Positions 1 through 10,982 of a stretch of DNA of 64,000 bases are shown in pieces (position 1 is the first letter of the stretch; each line of letters opens with the position of its first letter). Source of the DNA: Madurella fahalii. Lineage: Eukaryota; Ascomycota; Sordariomycetes; Sordariales. The notes below the pieces were generated by a model. The model did no database searches, was not told where the DNA came from, and saw nothing but the letters and a program-made list of their open reading frames with translations. Both the position numbers and the translations under genes were made by a program. The stretch spans positions 62,001-126,000 of the forward strand of contig CM056877.1 of assembly GCA_029876055.1 (NCBI GenBank). Reading direction: 5' to 3'.

Positions 1-2119
1 CAGGCACTCGGATTTTCACCTCTCTAACACGCTACTGCATCCAGCGAACACAAACGACATGGGGCGTGTCTCTAGAGGGTTAGTTAGATGGGCGGGACCT
101 GGGAACATCTGAGGCCTAGCATGCCTCTATCCCGGACGACTATAAACTGGTAGGCGATTTCGGTAACTTCTCTCCGTTGTCACAAAACAGAGGACATAAA
201 GATACCGAGGAAGACGGTCTCACTGACCCCAGTTTCTCAACAATAACCCATAGCGAAGAAGCGTCCCTGATGACAGATGTTGCTAAATACGGTGTGGTAA
301 AGGCCGGGTTTGCTCCTGTCTTCAACGCTCGTGGCTTTGAGTTGGCCTGCCTCGACTTTGTGAGTGTATGGCCCCCCGGCAACTTCCAGCTGATCAAATG
401 CTCCACAGAAGAGTCAGATGTTCTTTGGCAGCTTTACCAAGCTCACAGACACTCTGTTTTGCGCACATCGCGAGCAAAGAAGTTTCCGGGCTAACAAGAA
501 CGTCAACAATGCAGCGATCACCGGTGTAAACTGTAGAATGCCGTGACACTCCCAAACTTGCCCGAGAACGATATATAGGAGACACCTAATTAATGCCCCG
601 AGCTACCGGTATTAAAACCTTGCTGATTCACGAGGACATGATGGCGGCAAAAGATAAGCTGAAGGGATCAAAATCAGAATTTATATTCATACTAGGATCA
701 TAGAGCGGCATGAAAGAAAAAAGTAATGCGCCCGACGTGACACGTTGATTAGAAACAGTATTAAGATGTCGCGCAAAAGCGACGCCGCAATTGCACCTTA
801 AGTACTTATTACAGAAGAGTATCATAGACAGCACTTACAGATCTCCGAGACCTGAAATAATCAGGATACGGAATTTAAGAAGCCTACCGAAAGGGAGCCA
901 GCGAAATTTGGGAACGCTGTTCATGAAACTTCCTCTCCACTGAAAACATGAATGCTAACAGCGTCCTCGTCTAGCCGGAGTCTATAACCCTGAAAGTCAA
1001 GTTCCAGGAATCGAAACTGGAATTGCGACGTTTGGACGCCAAATGCCGTTGCTTTGAAGGTAAACACCATACCGATGCCTTGTATCCGCAAGCCACTGGT
1101 AGCAATTCCCCTCGGCTAAATACGTTTCTTCGTCATAATCCAGTCCTTTCCAGTGGAGACCGAGGGGTGCGGTCAATTCGATGAGGTGACTGATGGAGAT
1201 AAATCGCGTAGGGAATTCATGCGGAAGGTGTTCTAAATCCTCTCATCTGGCTTTGCATCCCAATCACTAATTCCCTCTCACGCTGCGGCTTCGGCTGTTA
1301 GCTCTTGGCCTTTTCCGCCACACGATTTTTTCGCACTGTACCACGTCTCCTTCCATATCCGGGAGGACGCCGAGTGAGAGAATCCAAGTAGGAATATGCC
1401 AGGAAAGTTCGCCCTGACACTCAGATGTTTCAGTCATACTCGGCGCTCCATACCTGCCGCTCCAACCGGACCCAAGGCTTCCCGTGCCGTTGCGACTCTG
1501 CTAGCTACCATCGATATACCAGATAGCGCTTACAGTATCTTTAAGAGAGGGTTCCCCCTATCCTTTACCCCCACCGTAAATACGGTTACTGCAAATTGAA
1601 CCTCGTAGCCCAATAAACCCGATTGAACTTTTGACGTGTATGTTGCCCATTTTCCCATGATTAACATCTCTACCTGATGAGTAAGCTCGGTATGTCCGAG
1701 CGAGCTTCAGGGAAGTAGTGTGGGTTGTAGTGAAGCCGCCAGAGGCAAGGGAAGACCCGGAGAGCTCGACATCCTGCTCCAGTTTGCCGACGGGTACTAA
1801 CGCCGCTGCCAAATCCAGGAGCAGGCACGCAAATAACGCCAGCGTAGAGGCCGGCTGGAAAACCAACCGTTTCGGAGACCGCAACCGGAAGGAGATGGCC
1901 GATGCCAACAAGACTTTGAAGACATACGATGCCGGCTAGAGCTTATGAGGCGCAAGGTTGTCGACTCGGTGAAATTTTGTCTTTGGTAGGACCTGCCGTT
2001 CCAGTCCTCCTCACTTCTAGTCCTTCATTTTTTGCTCCACCGCGCGCTAACCAGCGAATTAACGTACCCGCCACAGGCAAGACTCCAAGTGGATAAAACA
2101 ATGGGAGCCCCATTTCAGC
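1..2119. other. gene-poor region, no recognisable gene
   Basis: No open frame here resembles a known family and none shows an exon-intron pattern like the real genes further on. The longest frames are about 105-118 codons and of unremarkable composition. A small perfect inverted repeat (GCTCGG, 5-base loop, CCGAGC) lies at 1685-1701. The region may be the decayed 5' flank of the broken NACHT gene that follows. Confidence 0.5.
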
Positions 2120-2319
2120 AGGCAGCTGGACGCAGTGCTTAGGTTGCTCGAGCAGGTGGAGACGATGACTGAACAAGAGACGGAGAGGCGAGACGGAGAG
2201 GTGGGACGCGTAAGCAAATATAAGCAAAAGAGACGGGAAGGTTATAAGAAGAGTTAAAACAACTACCGGAGAAGATACAACTGGAATTCGGCTGAACAAG
2301 GGACCGATAAGAAGGGGAG

Positions 2320-4494
2320 ATGACGAAGCTCAAAGAGGAACTAACTTCTCTAAAGCGCCCATTGGAGCTGGATCCGCGAAAGAAGCAAGCCGACTTCGAC
2401 CCGCAAATACGCCATTTGGAGATTAATTACCGCACAGAGCGCCAGTTGCAGCCAATTTACCAAGCCTCCACGAATATCACGAACAAATCAAGACCCGGGC
2501 TTCTCGCAAAGGATGACAGGCTGAAGACGCAGGCCAGCCAGCCCCTCCTGGCTCTCGCGGAAGTCAGTCAGCGGCTGCCTTTGAAGGATGAATCATCGGC
2601 TCCCTCAGAAACAACTCCGAAACAGCAAGGCGGATACGTGACGAACTCACTCGAATGCTTCGGAGGAAGGACCGGAAACCGGATGCCTCCATGGCCCACG
2701 CCTCCGACAACGATGCCAGAGCGACCGCTATAATATCTCCGAGCATCAACTTTGACACCATCCGCACACGGGAAAATGCCATCGTGGAGACCTTCACCCT
2801 GGCTTACTCATAGGTGTTCCAGGTGGAGCCGAAGATAGGGATGGATGGGTCCCTATGGCGCAGCTTCCCGAAGTGGCTGGAAACCGAGACCGATCAAGTC
2901 TACTGAATTACCGGGGGCCAGGGTCAGGGAAATCGACGATGACGAAGTATATCATACAGGACCCACGCCTACAACCCATCGTTAAAAATGGCCCACACCT
3001 CTACCTCTCCTAGTAGTCACGTACTATGCTTAGCACTCTGGCTACGAATTACAATGGTCCTTTCACGGCCTCAAGAGGTCCGTGATGTCCCCAGACCCTT
3101 CAAACTGACCCTAAATTGGTTCCTGTCCTGGCCCCGCGGCGTTGGGCTTCGTCACGGATATTGAAGCACCAGTAATTCTCCCCCGAGTGGTCTGACAAGG
3201 AAGTTGATGCGTCGTTTGATGCGCTACTTGCTGACTGTGGCAAGTCCGTCAAGCTGGCGCTGTTCGTTGACGGACTTGACGAGTTCTTCATTCCACCCCG
3301 CGAAGTCGTTGTGTTGTTCCGCGCCATCAAAACCCGCTGCTCCGGGGGGCCCAAGCTGTGCGTGGCTAGTCGGCCCTGGACCGAGTTTGACAACGAGTTT
3401 AACGAGAGCCCCATGCTCGATATGCATATACTCACTGGGGACGACATGATTGCTTTCATCTCCGGCAGCTTCCAAGGCCATAAAGGCTTCGGCGAGCAGA
3501 AGCGCCTGTTTCTCAACGAGACTGGCCGGTTGCTGAGAGGCATTGTAGACAAAGCAAACTGTGTCGTCTTATGGGCGTCCGTCGTGGTTCAGCTGCTCTC
3601 CGACTTGCTTTCGTAAGGTTGTTCAATCTCCAAAACCGGGAAGGCCTTAACCGATCTATCCCCATCCTCTCGGGCTTTTTCGATCGCGTATGGGCCAGTA
3701 TCTATAAAGACAACCTGTCTGACAGCTCATTCATGATACAGGTAGTGAAGGCGGCTTACAGGCCCTTACCCTGGCTTATCATGCGGCTGATTGAAGAGCC
3801 CCGACCGAATTCGACTGAGAGTATGGATGCTCTTCCGACTCACGAATGGAGGAAGGACGCCTTGAAATCGCTGAAGCAAAAACTGAGTGCCCGGACAAAG
3901 GGAATATTGGAGGTCTACTCAGGGGAGGAGGGTGGTTTCATCAACTTCATACATTAGACGGCCAGAGACTGGGTGCTACAGGATGCGGTCTGGAGCCGCG
4001 TCCGCGCAGCGTACGAGGGGAGTATCAATCCACATTTGGCTCTGCTCGAGGCGGAGATCCTGTTCTTACCATGGAGGAGGACGTCCCTGAGCACTGACAC
4101 GAAGTGGTCATCGGTAACGCGGGCTCTGCGGTACGCCAGTCAAGCGACGGACGAACCGGAAAATGTAAAGAGCCTAATCTGCCATCTGGAGGCTCGCTAG
4201 AACTCCTCGAAAATGGTTTTTGGATGCGCTAAGTAGATGCCGGGCGTCGTTATCCAGGACTTCCGCCGCGAGATTCTTACCCGTAGACTCGTCACCCTAC
4301 GGTTTGTGTTGGATCAGGGAGTCTGGCAGACCAAGACCCATACCAGGAATGGGGTAAGAAGTCTAAAGAATGAGGTGTTAGAAAGAGCTGAAGCGGATGA
4401 CGAGTATTATCTAGCTGTCGCAAGATATTTCAGCGACGAAAATCTGAGGTTTGTCTTTAAATCCATTTCATTACAAATCCGGTCGGTGGTGTAG
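2320..4494 (+). pseudogene. broken NACHT-domain (STAND/NLR-like) gene
   Basis: This is the relic of a fungal NACHT NTPase, the signal-transducing ATPase class that includes HET-E/HET-D-type incompatibility proteins. Seen in order: a charged, coiled-coil-like N-terminal stretch (2320-2700, perhaps already from about 2120); a WLETETDQVY-type segment just before the P-loop; the P-loop SGKST at 2924-2938; Walker B VDGLDEF near 3266; the LCVASRPW motif near 3358; and an INFIH..TARDWV segment near 3940. The frame is broken by stops at 2811 and 2904 (both where the family has Trp), by a one-base loss in the G-run before the P-loop (frame changes between 2906 and 2924), by another shift near 3600, and by stops at 3955 and 4198. 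The C-terminal ankyrin or WD repeats usual for such proteins are not recognisable. Membership of the family is clear; the original ends are not. Confidence 0.8.
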
Positions 4495-5865
4495 GCAAGG
4501 CAATCAACGGCAAGCTTATTCTATATTTCAAATGTATGGGGTAAGTTTAGTAATGAATTTAGAGAAGGGGGGTGGAGAAGGGGGAAGGTCTCTTTCCACG
4601 GCAATTTAAAATTCCGTCTCGTCTGACTACACGGTGCTGGGGTTTGTTCCGTCTACTAGCCACTGCTCGATTCCAAAATGTATAGAAGATAGAATACTTC
4701 AGCTATTCAGTTGCTACATCCCATTGTTCAACCTTGCTCCCTGGCCATGGCCATGATCTTCCTCCTTGACCCCGATGCCTAAGGTTGCCATCTAAGTATG
4801 TTATCAACAGAAATCTTGACGGCTTAGGATGTGACTCCAGTCCCTGGTAAAGGGACGCTTTCGTCCTTCTCAATCTTCATATTGCCCGGCCAGAGTGGAA
4901 GCGGTGCCACTGGAAATTCCTAGTTCCGTGCTGACATTGCGACGTTAAGATTGACAGTCCAAGAAATACTTGCATGGGTCCACCGCACTTCATTTATGTT
5001 TGTTTTTCCAATTGCCTGAAAGCATTTAGCTTCTCTCCGCAGCACACCGTCATTGCTCGCATCACCACACCTACACCTGTCACAGTCTACTGTATTTGTA
5101 CACGTCTAAATTACCTTGATAAGTGATCTGGACATCCAAGCGGGCCTGAGGCCAAGATACTGTCGATGAAATAGCAGCTAAAGTTCATACTACGGCTAAG
5201 CGGTAGCTCACCCTAAAACCCTATCTTCGTCACCTATAATGGTTTAGAGACCATACTTGGGCACGGCATGACCAATGATCCCTAGCATAATTAAGTCACC
5301 AGACGCAATCCTTGAAACCGGATCAGGAAGCGGCAGAGTACTAGCGAGGAGTGGTAGAAACTGCCCTTGAGCGCGGTCGGCGCGGCACTCACCGAGCTCC
5401 ACCAGACCGAAATGCAAACGATGGTGGCAACCTGGACAAACGCCAAATGGAGCTTGATGCCACGACGGAGGCGGATACAGGTTGCCGCAGTGACCCTTTA
5501 CAGCCTTTCGCCATCCAAGTTGAGACGTGACTAAGAAAATCGAGCGCAAGGCGAGGTCTACGACAGGAGGTATTGAGAAAAGATATTTCCCCGTTGCTGC
5601 AGTGTAGCGCACCAGTCGAGGCCCGACTCGGATGTTGTTCGGTGCACAGTGTCGTACCGAGAAATCGAGCAAAGTACGGCGAGAGCAGCGTCTGACCGGA
5701 TATGCTTGGCCGCTTTGGCGCGCCAAGCCGTTGAGGGCGACATGGGGGTACGGCAGTTGCAGCATATCATCTTCCGAGAGGGGAGGTTTCAGTAATATTT
5801 AGAGCTGAATGGTTTGAACCACAACCACCATCTAAGATACCGTTTTGACCGAAACTAGCCCTGCA
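4495..5865. other. intergenic, no recognisable gene
   Basis: Nothing coding could be supported. A G-rich stretch lies at 4565-4590 (GGGGGG and GGGGG runs). The minus-strand frame of 173 codons at 5244-5765 has no family resemblance and no partner exons. Confidence 0.5.
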
Positions 5866-5909
5866 TAAAAAAAAAAGAAAGAAAGAAAGAAAGAAAGAAA
5901 AGGAAAAAA
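5866..5909. repeat. poly-A and (GAAA)6 purine tract abutting a start codon
   Basis: A run of ten A is followed by six GAAA units (5877-5900) and AGGAAAAAA, ending directly at the ATG of the P450 gene at 5910. It therefore forms all of the immediate 5' leader, an all-purine strand of more than 40 bases. Confidence 0.9.
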
Positions 5910-7747
5910 ATGCTCAGCCTCGTTGTCGCCAGTTTGGGCGCTGCGATAGTCCTCTCTTATTTACTACTAGAGTTTCCCCGGGTAATAAACATTTCCGAAT
6001 TGGCACGCAAGGATTTCAACACTGACCCTAGCAGTTGCACCAGCAATGGCGGCTGTACGCCCATCGCTCACAACTCCCGCCCGGTCCCAAATCCCTCAAG
6101 ACGGGCTTGCGAAAACCGTGGCTGTGGTTTCGAGAGCTACACCAGCAGTATGGCGATATGGTGTACCTCCAGATGGGCCCGACCCCGACCATCATCTTGG
6201 GCTCGGCTCAGGTGGCTTGGGATCTGCTTGAAAAGCGAGGCGCCATCTACTCGTCCCGGCCACGTTTTATCATGGGCGGCGAACTCTTGTCGGGAGGAAT
6301 GCGGGGGCTCATGGCGCCCTACTCGAACTTTTGGCGTCGCTGGCGCAAGTTGCTGCACAGCGGCTTCATGCAGCGCCAGAGCGAGACATACCGGCCCATC
6401 CAGAGCCTCGAGTCCAAGGTGCTCATGCACGACCTGCTAACGAATCCTGCCGGCTTCCGGACGCACCTTGAACGCTATGCGGCGTCGGTGATTGTGACGG
6501 TGACGTACGGGCGCAGAGTCGAGGATGTCCGGACCGACGTCGTGGTTCGCCTAAATGCAGAGTCCATGGACCGGCTAACTTCGGTCAAGTAAGTCCCCGG
6601 ATTCTGTTGTGTGCCGGCTCTCGCTCACCTCCCAAAGCATCCCTGGCAAGTTCGCCGTCGAGCGCTACCCGGCGCTCAAATATGTCCCCAGCATCTTTGC
6701 GCCGTGGAAGGCCCAAGTGCTAGAGCAACGCAAGAAAGACATCAAAATGTACACGGGGCTCATGGACGACGTCAAACAACGGATAGCCGCAGGAGTGCTG
6801 CCAGACTGCTTCGCCAAGCATCTCTTGGACGAGCAGCTGAACCTTGGCATGAGCGATCTCGAGGTCGCATATGCCGCCGGCTCTCCTTTCGGTGCCGGAG
6901 TAGAAACAGTAAGTCGTGCTTATCATCCCTGCGGCACACACTAGTAGTAACCCCTCCTCCAGTCAGCAGGCTCCATTGCCAGTTTCCTTCTCGCGTGTGT
7001 CAAGTTCGGCCATGGATTCATTCCAAAAGCGCAAGCGGAACTGGACAGGGTGGTCGGGCGCGAGCGGCTGCCCACATTCGATGACCTTCCTTCACTGCGG
7101 TACGTGATGGCAGTGGTCTCGGAGACGCTCCGTTGGCGTCCTGTCGCCGTGTTGGGTGGCACTCCGCATGCGAGCACAGCCGACGACGTGTACAAGGGCA
7201 TATTTATCCCGAAGGGGAGCACCATCATTGCTCCGCTGTGGAGCAGTAAGTCCCCAGCTTCAAATTGGATCTCTTGTTTACAGAAGGCGCGTTGACCAGC
7301 CTTGTAGTTCATCTAAACGAGGCCGACTTTCCAGAGCCACACGACTTCCGGCCAGAACGCTTCCTCGAGAGCCGGGCCTACCCTGGCAATCTCGGCCACA
7401 GCGCCTTTGGCTGGGGCCGCCGTATATGCCCCGGCATGCACCTCGGATCAGCATCCGTGGCCATCAACATTGCGCGCATACTGTGGGCGTTTGACGTTAA
7501 GCCGGCTCTGAACGAGGCGGGCGAGGAGGTCGACGTAGACATGTGCGTTGGGGATACTATCTTAGGCTACAGGGTTCGTGCTAACGGCTGCAGCTTCGCC
7601 TACTCGGACGGATTCAATTCGAGTCCCCTGCCTTTTCCTTGTTCGATAACGCCGCGCTCAGCGGAGCATGCCAGAGTGATAGAGAGGGAATACCAGGAAG
7701 CGCTCGAAAAGCTGCAGCACTACACGGCCGCGTCAAACGAGATTTAG
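5910..7747 (+). CDS. cytochrome P450 monooxygenase (E-class, group I-like)
   Basis: A haem-thiolate monooxygenase expected to be anchored in the ER membrane and to hydroxylate or oxidise a small organic substrate, which the sequence does not reveal. Proposed exons are 5910-5981, 6032-6588, 6638-6908, 6963-7245 and 7308-7747, giving 540 residues, a normal length. Visible marks are an N-terminal hydrophobic anchor (residues 2-20), the proline-rich hinge LPPGP (39-43), the I-helix AGVETS (296-301), the K-helix ETLR (354-357), PERF (410-413) and the haem loop FGWGRRICPG with the ligand Cys435. The overall look is of the fungal CYP group containing OrdA-like oxidoreductases, but family assignment needs a search. 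No partner biosynthetic genes lie beside it; its neighbour is a cell-wall esterase on the other strand. All key residues are present, so the gene looks functional. Confidence 0.9.
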
Positions 7748-7960
7748 GAGCAGAGATTTCAATACACATTTGAATTTGATTCCTGACAGTCGTCTAGCTA
7801 TGCTATCTTCGGTCAGTTGTGGGGTTGGTCGAAAGGTTAGTAGTAGTAGATGGATGGATGCAGAGACATATTGAATTGCAGTTCATTTTCGTAGTCTCTT
7901 TGTACAGGGGTTGGGTATGCACTATGTACAATCTGCACTGGATGATGGCTAGACTTGCGC

Positions 7961-8760
7961 TCAAGCAGCGTCGAGGAGCCTCCTGATGAAAGTCAGAGCC
8001 TGCTGTCCGTACTTGTTGACGTACTGCTGGTGGGAGTTGGCGTCGTTGCCGTTGCAGCAGTAGGGGTCGGTCGAGTCGCAGTACGACTGGATGATCGACG
8101 GGTTGGCTGGCCTGCATTGGAAGCCGCTGGGACGAGCAGCGAACTGGTTAAAAGCAGTTAGTTGGAAGCAGCTAGTGTTCAGGACTGCATTGAGACTTAC
8201 GCCACCGGCCCGGCATGTGCCAACGTTGTATGGGAGACCAGCGACATTGTGCGGGTCGCCCATGAAGATGGCAGCCTTAACCGCTTCCAGGGCCGCGCCG
8301 CTGAGTGTGGCGCCGGCGCCGCCGCACAGCGCGTTGTCCATGATTTGGCCGCCCTGGTCAAGGTTAATTAGTGGTCATGTCTCGCGCCCCGAAGATGAGT
8401 ACTGCGTACCTGCGAGTAGCCGATCAACACAATCTTGGTATCGGGGCAACGCCTGTTGAAGTCGGTCACAGCCCTCACGACAGCCGCAGTGCCCTGGGTC
8501 GCAGAGTTGTCATAGCTGACGCCGCCGCATTGAGGCTGTCCACCGCAGGCAGGGTAGACGATGGCTTCGCTGGTGGAGCCCGGGTACGCTTGCTTCACCA
8601 TGTTGACGAGGCCCTGGGAGGTACCGTAGCCCTGAGGCACCGTCGTCTCACGGGCGCCGAAAATGTGGACCTGGGGGCAGGACTGCCGCTCCTCAATGCC
8701 AATGGGGTTGGCGCTGGCGAGGCCCGCGAGGACGGGGACGGCGACGGTGGTGACCTTCAT
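7961..8760 (-). CDS. secreted acetyl xylan esterase, CE5 family
   Basis: A small serine esterase that would remove acetyl groups from xylan outside the cell. Exons on the minus strand are 8760-8410, 8353-8201 and 8143-7961 (introns of 56 and 57 bases), giving 228 residues. The start at 8760 was preferred to the upstream ATG at 8808 because it puts a signal peptide (about residues 1-18) at the N-terminus. The nucleophile lies in GYSQGGQ (Ser116), split by intron 1. Asp194 and His206 complete the triad, with the 12-residue spacing known for AXEII-type enzymes. Many cysteines (CGGQPQC, YCC and others) suggest the disulphides of the fold. No cellulose-binding module is attached. Cutinase is the alternative within CE5; the CGG..CGG and DPYC context favours acetyl xylan esterase. 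Confidence 0.88.
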
Positions 8761-8839
8761 CTTGATCTTAATGGAGATGGCACAGGTGCTGTTCGGTCTG
8801 TCTGTCATGGACGTCCGTGGAGGGAAGGCATCGCAAGTA

Positions 8840-8845
8840 CTTATA
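8840..8845 (-). promoter_or_regulatory. TATA-like box of the CE5 gene
   Basis: TATAAG on the minus strand, about 80 bases upstream of the proposed start at 8760; the position suits a fungal core promoter. Seen by eye only. Confidence 0.35.
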
Positions 8846-10126
8846 CGGATGTCGCTACATACCCTCTACCGGGTCCGGACGGACGGGTAGTCGCAAAAGG
8901 GAAGGCGGAAGTCATCTCGGTGCGAGGATGCCGAATGGGACAGCGGGGCTTGTCCGGTGTCCTCCATTCCTTAAGCCCGTCATTAAAGTCTACAGCTCAT
9001 CTATTATACCCCTCGCAGCACCGGGTACGGTTGGCATGGTTGGGTGTAACACGCGCCGAAAAGTCTCAGCCGATCCCCTCGTCGACGCGAGGCTTGATTT
9101 TTATAGCAGTTGCCAGACAGGACTACGCCTTCGAACCAGAATGCCGTGGGGCAAACTTAACTTACCTCGACGATGACGATCAAAGTAAGGCGGCCTTCCC
9201 GGCTGGCCATGAGGGCGTCCACGCACCCGAAGGCTGCATACAACGCCAGGTTTCCCCGCAGAGTCCTATATCCGAGATTGTATGGCCCTGAAGATCAATG
9301 CCAGGGCGAATCGGAGGTTTGTTTCACATATGTCGATCCTGGATGCGTATGGCCGGCAATAAACGCGGATGAAATACCGAGTGGCGTCGCGGCTATCGGA
9401 TCGAATTGCTTAAGCTGACGTAGAGTTTGTGGGGATGGCGTTTTGCCTAAATATGCCCCCGTGGGGATGAGAGGCCGCATTCATGCTAAACCGCCGTCAA
9501 TCTAGAATTCAAAGACCAGGTGTGTGGTAAGCGGCCGGATTCTGGGAAGCCCTGGCAGGAATGCCAAAGCATCGGATGATATCGAGCGCCACAGTCGAAG
9601 CAATATCTCGCCGATTAATGCTGCATACCGGTCTCTGGCACCCAAACCGGGGACCATGGCGCGGATCAAGACAAGTAGCCAAACACCGGTGAATTCTGGC
9701 TATCTGAATGAACCCCTCATGAATGGGGCAAAAGAGTGTAAAGTCTGCAACCCAAGCTCCGCCTACTCGATCGTTCCATCCCACCTAGTCGTCCCTTGCC
9801 GAGTTGTCCGCCCATCATCCATCACCTAGTCGTGTCGCGTCGAATCGAAGCTCGTGAACCCGAAGAGTAAACCATTCCCATTGCTTTTCGTTGAGTCCTT
9901 GGCCTCCAACGCCTCTATGCTCTAAACTTAACGGCAGAGCTGCCAGTTGGTGCGGAAAATGAGGTGCAGGCTTCCGTCGAAGGCGTCCACCTGTATTGGT
10001 CGAGTTCGCCCTCGTATTAGCCCATCTATTCTGCGATTTTGGTGTTTTGATTTTTTGATTTTTTTTTTTTGGTGTTGTCTAGATGTGAACTTTTTTTCTT
10101 TTGATTTTGGCGGGAAAACCGCCACC
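8846..10126. other. intergenic, no recognisable gene
   Basis: No credible coding exons. A low-complexity T-rich stretch lies at about 10040-10105. The long plus-strand frames at 8371-9291 and 9947-10540 are largely antisense to the flanking secreted-protein genes and are not supported. Confidence 0.5.
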
Positions 10127-10848
10127 TCAAGCTGTGGGATCGCAGCGGCGCCATTTAATGGTCGCTTTGTAGGGGGCTCTCACAGTCATGGTCCCAGGGT
10201 TGGGAGTGGAGATGGGAGTGATGCGGATTTCGGAGTTGACGTTGAGGATGGCAGTGGTGCCGCCGCAGCGGGAGAACGACTCGACGCCAACGCCGGCAAT
10301 CATGTTGTAGTTGTCCTCGTACGGAGCAATCAGGTTCTTCTGGAAGACGACCTCCTGGCTGCTATCGCCCGAGAAAGTGTAGCCGGCGCGGCAGGTACCG
10401 GTCTGGCCCGCGGAAAGGCTGGCGTAGCCTGTGAAGCGGGTCTCGATGACGGAGAACCTGGACTTGTTCAGTATCCGGCTGACGGGGTTGTACATTTGGA
10501 TGAACTGGAAATTATCCCTCCCTCGGTCCCCAAAGCCTAGATTTTGACTCACTGGTATCCGGACGGGAACTGCAGGTTGATGCTGATGCGGCAGTTCTTG
10601 CGGCTGTCGGACGGCGAGCTCCCGGGGCCAGCTGTCACAATGTACCTGTCAAAGGCAACATCGAAGATGGTGCCCGTGGCATCGACATTGACGTAGGCAT
10701 GGCCGGCCGGGCAGCCGGAGCCGATGGCGGTGACGTCGAGGATCTTGATGTCCGAGGGGGCAGGTGCCGGCGCGGTCAGGGAGTCGCGGCCCGGCGAGAT
10801 GACGGCGGCGGCAGCAGCGCCGGCGAAGAAAAGACCGGAGAAGCGCAT
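10127..10848 (-). CDS. secreted DUF4360 protein
   Basis: A small secreted protein of the DUF4360 family, common in filamentous ascomycetes and of unknown function. Exons are 10848-10553 and 10457-10127; the 95-base intron (GTGAGT..CCAG) joins GYQ to FSVIETRF in frame, which matches the family pattern GFQ-YSV. This gives 208 residues. The N-terminus MRFSGLFFAGAAAAAV is a signal peptide; an in-frame ATG six codons upstream (10866) is possible but gives a poorer signal. The family cysteines are present in SGCPAGHAYVNVD near the N-terminus, in the RKNCRI segment, in GTCRAG and in SRCGG. The read-through frame that ignores the intron adds residues that break family alignment, so the splice is preferred. 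Confidence 0.8.
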
Positions 10849-10974
10849 TTTTGAAGTGGATCTCAAGAGCGGGAGGTAAAACTTTGCGAGACGAAGTTGT
10901 TAGGGGATCTGGAGCTAGGAGGAAGCTGATGAGGCTGGTGATGGGCAGTCTACAAGTCGGGCTCATCGTCTCCT

Positions 10975-10982
10975 CTTATATA
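10975..10982 (-). promoter_or_regulatory. TATA box of the DUF4360 gene
   Basis: TATATAAG on the minus strand, about 130 bases upstream of the start at 10848. Confidence 0.4.

Noticed and set aside
1685..1701. Small perfect inverted repeat, possible terminator or transposon end
   Set aside because: Only six base pairs with no gene end or matching copy nearby.
8371..9291. Plus-strand frame of 306 codons
   Set aside because: Largely antisense to the CE5 gene; GC-rich coding sequence often leaves an open opposite frame. No family motif.
9947..10540. Plus-strand frame of 197 codons
   Set aside because: Antisense to the DUF4360 gene and begins in T-rich low-complexity sequence.
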